39,446 nucleotides of DNA from Treponema sp. GTDB lineage: Bacteria; Spirochaetota; Spirochaetia; Treponematales; Breznakiellaceae. Below, piece by piece: positions 35,532-39,446 of this stretch (the stretch's first letter is position 1; every line of letters starts with the position of its first letter). The notes beneath the pieces were generated by a model. It searched no databases, was not told the DNA's origin, and was given only the letters and a program-made list of their open reading frames with translations. The DNA lies in NCBI GenBank assembly GCA_031259215.1, contig JAIRLU010000054.1, positions 1 through 39,446 on the forward strand. Reading direction: 5' to 3'. The translations under genes were made by a program, and so were the position numbers.

Positions 35532-37454
35532 ATGGGTGAGCGAAAAAACAACAAGCATAAGGGGTTCAAATTCCCCTTTGGCGGTCCTCCGCTCCCCAAT
35601 CCCAAACCCTTTGGCGGCTGGAAATTCTCTATCATCTATATTTTGATCCTGGTGGTGGGGATGAGCCTCTTTAACTATGTCTTTATGAAACGGGTGAACC
35701 CGACCATTGATTTTTCCGAATTTAAGGCCAAGATCGCCTCTGGGGAGATTAAACGGGTGGAACTTACCGATTCCTATTTTACCGGCTATACTTCCCAGAA
35801 AAGGGAACTTCCTCCAGGGCCTTCTATTAGAAACCCCTACATGGCAACAGCAGAGCCGGTGTATCGTACGGTGCCCCTCAATGATCCGGATCTCATCAAG
35901 CTCATGGATGAAAAGCAGGTGGCCTATTACGCGGTTTCCCGGGAGGGAAGCGCCATCTTGAATATCATTTTTAGCTGGGTCCTGCCCATTGCCTTTTTCT
36001 TTTTCATTTGGCGTTTTCTCATGAAACGTTTGGGAAACATGGGGGGTAATGTGTTATCCGTGGGACAGAACCGGGCGGTGATCGTGGCGGAAGGGGATAT
36101 TGTTACCCGCTTCTCCGATGTGGCCGGGGTTGACGAGGCGAAGGAAGAACTGGTAGAGGTGGTGGATTTCCTCAAAAATCCCAAGAAATATACCGACATC
36201 GGAGGCAAGATCCCCAAAGGGGTCCTGCTCGTAGGGCCTCCAGGGACCGGAAAAACCCTCTTGGCCCGGGCCGTGGCAGGGGAAGCGGGGGTGGCTTTTT
36301 TCCGCATGAGCGGCGCGGATTTTGTGGAAATGTTTGTCGGCGTGGGTGCGGCCCGGGTTCGGGATCTCTTCAAGCAAGCCCGGGACAAGGCTCCCTGTAT
36401 CATCTTCATTGATGAGCTGGACGCCATCGGCAAGAGCCGGATCAATAACATCGCCGGAGGTAACGATGAGCGGGAACAGACGTTGAACCAACTGCTGGTG
36501 GAAATGGATGGGTTTGACGCCACGAGCGGCCTCATCATCCTGGCCGCCACCAACCGGCCCGATGTCTTAGATCCGGCTCTGCTGCGGCCCGGACGTTTTG
36601 ACCGGCAAGTGCTGGTGGACCGGCCTGACCTCAAAGGCCGGGAAGCGATCCTGCGGATTCATTCCAAGGCCGTCCGGCTTAGTCCTCAGGTGGACCTGGA
36701 TGCCATTGCCCGGCTCACTTCCGGTTTTGTAGGGGCCGACCTCGCAAACATCGTCAACGAAGCGGCGCTCCTAGCGGTCCGAGGAGGGAGAACCCAGGTT
36801 ATTCAGAAGGACTTTGAAGAGGCTATCGAGAAAACCGTGGCAGGACTCCAGAAAAAGAACCGCATCATATCCCCAGATGAACGCCGGATCGTGGCTTTCC
36901 ACGAAACCGGCCATGCCTTGATAGCAGCCTTTACCCCAGGTTCAGATCCGGTGCAGAAAATCTCCATTGTGCCTCGAGGTTTTGGAGCCCTGGGGTATAC
37001 CCTACAAATGCCGATAGAGGACCGCTACCTTATGACTGAAGAGGAACTTCTGGGTAAAATCGATGTGCTCCTCGGCGGCCGGGCGGCAGAGGAACTGATC
37101 TTCGGTAAGATCTCTACTGGCGCGGCCAATGATCTCACCAAAGCCACTGATATTGCCCGCCGGATGATCACTGATTACGGCATGAGCAGCCGTTTCAAAA
37201 ACGTGGCCCTGACCCAGCGCGGGGCAGGGATGTTGGGCGGGCCCCAGGCCTCGGAACCCCTGTTACACCGGGAATACTCTGAAGCAACCCAGCAGTACAT
37301 TGATGAGGAAATTGCCCATATCCTGGAAAAACAATACGCCCGAGTCAAGGACGAGCTTTCCCACAATAAGGCCCTCCTCAACACCGTAGCAGGTCTTCTC
37401 CTGGAAAGGGAATCTTTGGACGAAAAAGAGTTTAAGGACATTATTTCTGGGTGA
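35532..37454 (+). CDS. ftsH: ATP-dependent zinc metalloprotease FtsH
   Basis: [40 protein letters not shown] zinc motif. Confidence 0.97.
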   Translation: MGERKNNKHKGFKFPFGGPPLPNPKPFGGWKFSIIYILILVVGMSLFNYVFMKRVNPTIDFSEFKAKIASGEIKRVELTDSYFTGYTSQKRELPPGPSIRNPYMATAEPVYRTVPLNDPDLIKLMDEKQVAYYAVSREGSAILNIIFSWVLPIAFFFFIWRFLMKRLGNMGGNVLSVGQNRAVIVAEGDIVTRFSDVAGVDEAKEELVEVVDFLKNPKKYTDIGGKIPKGVLLVGPPGTGKTLLARAVAGEAGVAFFRMSGADFVEMFVGVGAARVRDLFKQARDKAPCIIFIDELDAIGKSRINNIAGGNDEREQTLNQLLVEMDGFDATSGLIILAATNRPDVLDPALLRPGRFDRQVLVDRPDLKGREAILRIHSKAVRLSPQVDLDAIARLTSGFVGADLANIVNEAALLAVRGGRTQVIQKDFEEAIEKTVAGLQKKNRIISPDERRIVAFHETGHALIAAFTPGSDPVQKISIVPRGFGALGYTLQMPIEDRYLMTEEELLGKIDVLLGGRAAEELIFGKISTGAANDLTKATDIARRMITDYGMSSRFKNVALTQRGAGMLGGPQASEPLLHREYSEATQQYIDEEIAHILEKQYARVKDELSHNKALLNTVAGLLLERESLDEKEFKDIISG

Positions 37455-37578
37455 AGTCGGTTACGTGGCATGAGGGGGGTACGCCGGTTGGGGTTGTGGC
37501 AAGAAACACCGGGTTTGTAATACACCGTAGCGACTGGGTAAAGGGGAAGGGGGTTTTCTAGGCCCCTTCATTTTGTAT

Positions 37579-39446
37579 ATGGATTATGACGGTATCATTG
37601 TAGGCGGAGGCCATGCGGGCATAGAAGCGGCCTTGGCCTTTACCCGCCTGGGATTCACGGGGCTGCTCATCACCCAAAACCCTGACCGGATCGGCGCGCT
37701 CTCATGCAATCCTGCAGTGGGGGGACTTTCTAAAGGTAACCTGGTTCGGGAAGTAGATGCTTTGGGCGGCGAAATGGGGAAACTCATTGACACCAGCAGC
37801 ATTCAGTACCGGATCCTCAACCGTTCCCGGGGGCCTGCGGTACAAGCCCCCCGTGCACAGGCGGATAAATGGGCTTACCAGGCAGCGGCCCGATCCGCCC
37901 TGGAAAGCCAGAAGGGACTTTCGATCCTGATGGATACGGTGCTTGACCTTTTAGTGGCAGCATCTCCGGACCGTGTCCAGGGGGTCCTCACCGAGCGGGG
38001 GCGCTGCTTCCGCGCCCCGGTGGTGATCCTCACGACCGGTACGTTCATGGAGGGAAAGATCTTTATCGGCGACTATGACGCGCCTCAAGGCCGCCTGGGA
38101 GAAGGGGCGGCTCTAGGACTGGGGATCAGTTTGCGGCGCCGAGGGTTTCCCTTGGGTAGGCTCAAAACCGGTACCCCTGCTCGTATCGCGGGGAACAGTA
38201 TTGATTATGCCCAGTTGGAACGGCAGGATGGCGAAGAACCTGCGCCCTTTTCCTTTGATGTGGACCCTGGGGTCTTGTTAGACCGGCCTTCGGTTCCCTG
38301 CTGGATCACCTATACCACGCCCCAAACCCATAGGATCATCCGGGAGAATATCCATCGATCCCCCTTGTACGGCGGTAAAATCCGCGGGGTTGGTCCCCGG
38401 TATTGCCCCTCTATTGAAGACAAGGTGATTCGATTCCCGGAACGGGACCGGCACCATATTTTCATTGAGCCTGAAGGTCTTACCACCCATGAAATGTACC
38501 TGAACGGCGCCTCCAGTTCCCTCCCGGAAGAGGTCCAACAGGATTTCATCCACAGCATTCCCGGTCTTGAGGAAGCCCGGATCGTGAGACCCGCATACGC
38601 CGTGGAATACGATTACCTTGACCCCTTGGACCTCTTCCCCACCTTGGAATCCAAGCGTCTTAAAGGTTTATTCGTGGCAGGTCAGACCAATGGCAGTTCC
38701 GGTTATGAAGAGGCCGCGGCTCAGGGTATCATCGCAGGGATCAACGGGGCCATGCAGCTCCGGGGAGAGTCGCCCTTGGTTTTAAGCCGGGCTGAGGCGT
38801 ATATCGGGGTCTTGATCGATGACCTTACCACCTTGGGCACCACCGAACCCTACCGGATGTTCACCAGCCGGGCAGAACACCGCCTGGTATTACGCCATGA
38901 CACGGCGGATGTCCGGCTCTCTTCCAAGGCCCGAAAACTGGGCCTTGTGCAGGAACAGCGCTGGGAACGGTTCCAGCGAAAAACCCAAGCCCTGGAGGTG
39001 ATCCGGGAACTCTTGCGAAACCGCACCGTACCGGGTCTTCGGGAACAGGAGCGTTCCGGCGCTGCCTTGAGTCTCCGGCCTCATGGGGGCGCTACCCTGG
39101 AACGAACCTTGACGGACACGGCAGTGCACCTGGAAGAATTGCTCCCCTATGCCCCGGAACTCGCGGCCTATCCCCCGGAATGGCTTAATTCTGCGCGGCT
39201 GGATATAAAATACGCGGGGTATTTGGAAAAGGAAACCCGCGCGGTTGCCCGGAACGCCAAAATGGAAGCCATCAAGCTGGATCCGGCCTTAGATTACCGG
39301 TCCATCCCCGGTCTTTCCGCAGAATCCAAGGAGAAACTCTCCCAGGTTCAGCCCCTTACCCTGGGCCAGGCCGCCCGGATTCCCGGAGTCCGTCAGGGGG
39401 ATGTGGCGCTGCTCATGGTATTGGCCCGGACCAAGCACGCACCGGC
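37579..39446 (+). CDS. mnmG: tRNA uridine-5-carboxymethylaminomethyl modification enzyme, partial (runs off the window)
   Basis: [25 protein letters not shown]...[26 protein letters not shown]...[15 protein letters not shown]; not in the ORF list because it is open-ended. Confidence 0.95.
   Translation, partial: MDYDGIIVGGGHAGIEAALAFTRLGFTGLLITQNPDRIGALSCNPAVGGLSKGNLVREVDALGGEMGKLIDTSSIQYRILNRSRGPAVQAPRAQADKWAYQAAARSALESQKGLSILMDTVLDLLVAASPDRVQGVLTERGRCFRAPVVILTTGTFMEGKIFIGDYDAPQGRLGEGAALGLGISLRRRGFPLGRLKTGTPARIAGNSIDYAQLERQDGEEPAPFSFDVDPGVLLDRPSVPCWITYTTPQTHRIIRENIHRSPLYGGKIRGVGPRYCPSIEDKVIRFPERDRHHIFIEPEGLTTHEMYLNGASSSLPEEVQQDFIHSIPGLEEARIVRPAYAVEYDYLDPLDLFPTLESKRLKGLFVAGQTNGSSGYEEAAAQGIIAGINGAMQLRGESPLVLSRAEAYIGVLIDDLTTLGTTEPYRMFTSRAEHRLVLRHDTADVRLSSKARKLGLVQEQRWERFQRKTQALEVIRELLRNRTVPGLREQERSGAALSLRPHGGATLERTLTDTAVHLEELLPYAPELAAYPPEWLNSARLDIKYAGYLEKETRAVARNAKMEAIKLDPALDYRSIPGLSAESKEKLSQVQPLTLGQAARIPGVRQGDVALLMVLARTKHAP

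Noticed and set aside
35927-36634. 235-aa minus-strand ORF opposite ftsH
   Set aside because: Antisense shadow with Ser/Arg/Pro-rich composition typical of reverse-complement frames.

Overview
The gene content looks like a Treponema-type spirochaete chromosome, probably a termite-gut acetogen relative (inferred from gene content, not searched). From left to right I see the following. (1) The C-terminus of a probable glycerate kinase, followed by an integron-like array of two AT-rich gene cassettes bounded by long attC-like sites; both cassette ORFs are disrupted. (2) A minus-strand sugar operon with two MalF/MalG-type permeases and an FGGY kinase but no binding protein. (3) A chemoreceptor (MCP) pseudogene, an RlmL-type methyltransferase and a TetR regulator. 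(4) A hydrogen-dependent CO2 reductase (HDCR)-type operon with a Cys-type fdhF, two HycB-like Fe-S proteins, an extra degenerate HycB-like ORF and a short [FeFe]-hydrogenase, followed by mobA. (5) A truncated IS5-like transposase. (6) A nitrogen block: type III glutamine synthetase, a PII protein without the T-loop Tyr, and AmtB. (7) A JAMM/RadC-like domain fused to a DinG-type helicase. (8) A degenerate RAYT-like transposase. (9) Two spirochaetal/uncharacterised proteins. (10) An FMN riboswitch, terminator and rfuABCD-type riboflavin transporter operon. (11) A DUF432-like protein with MscS, then ftsH and a partial mnmG. The strongest unexplained signals are a five-copy intergenic three-hairpin repeat whose stems covary between copies, the integron-like cassettes with unusually long terminal complementarity, and the interrupted HDCR operon. 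All calls come from reading motifs by eye; no searches were run.
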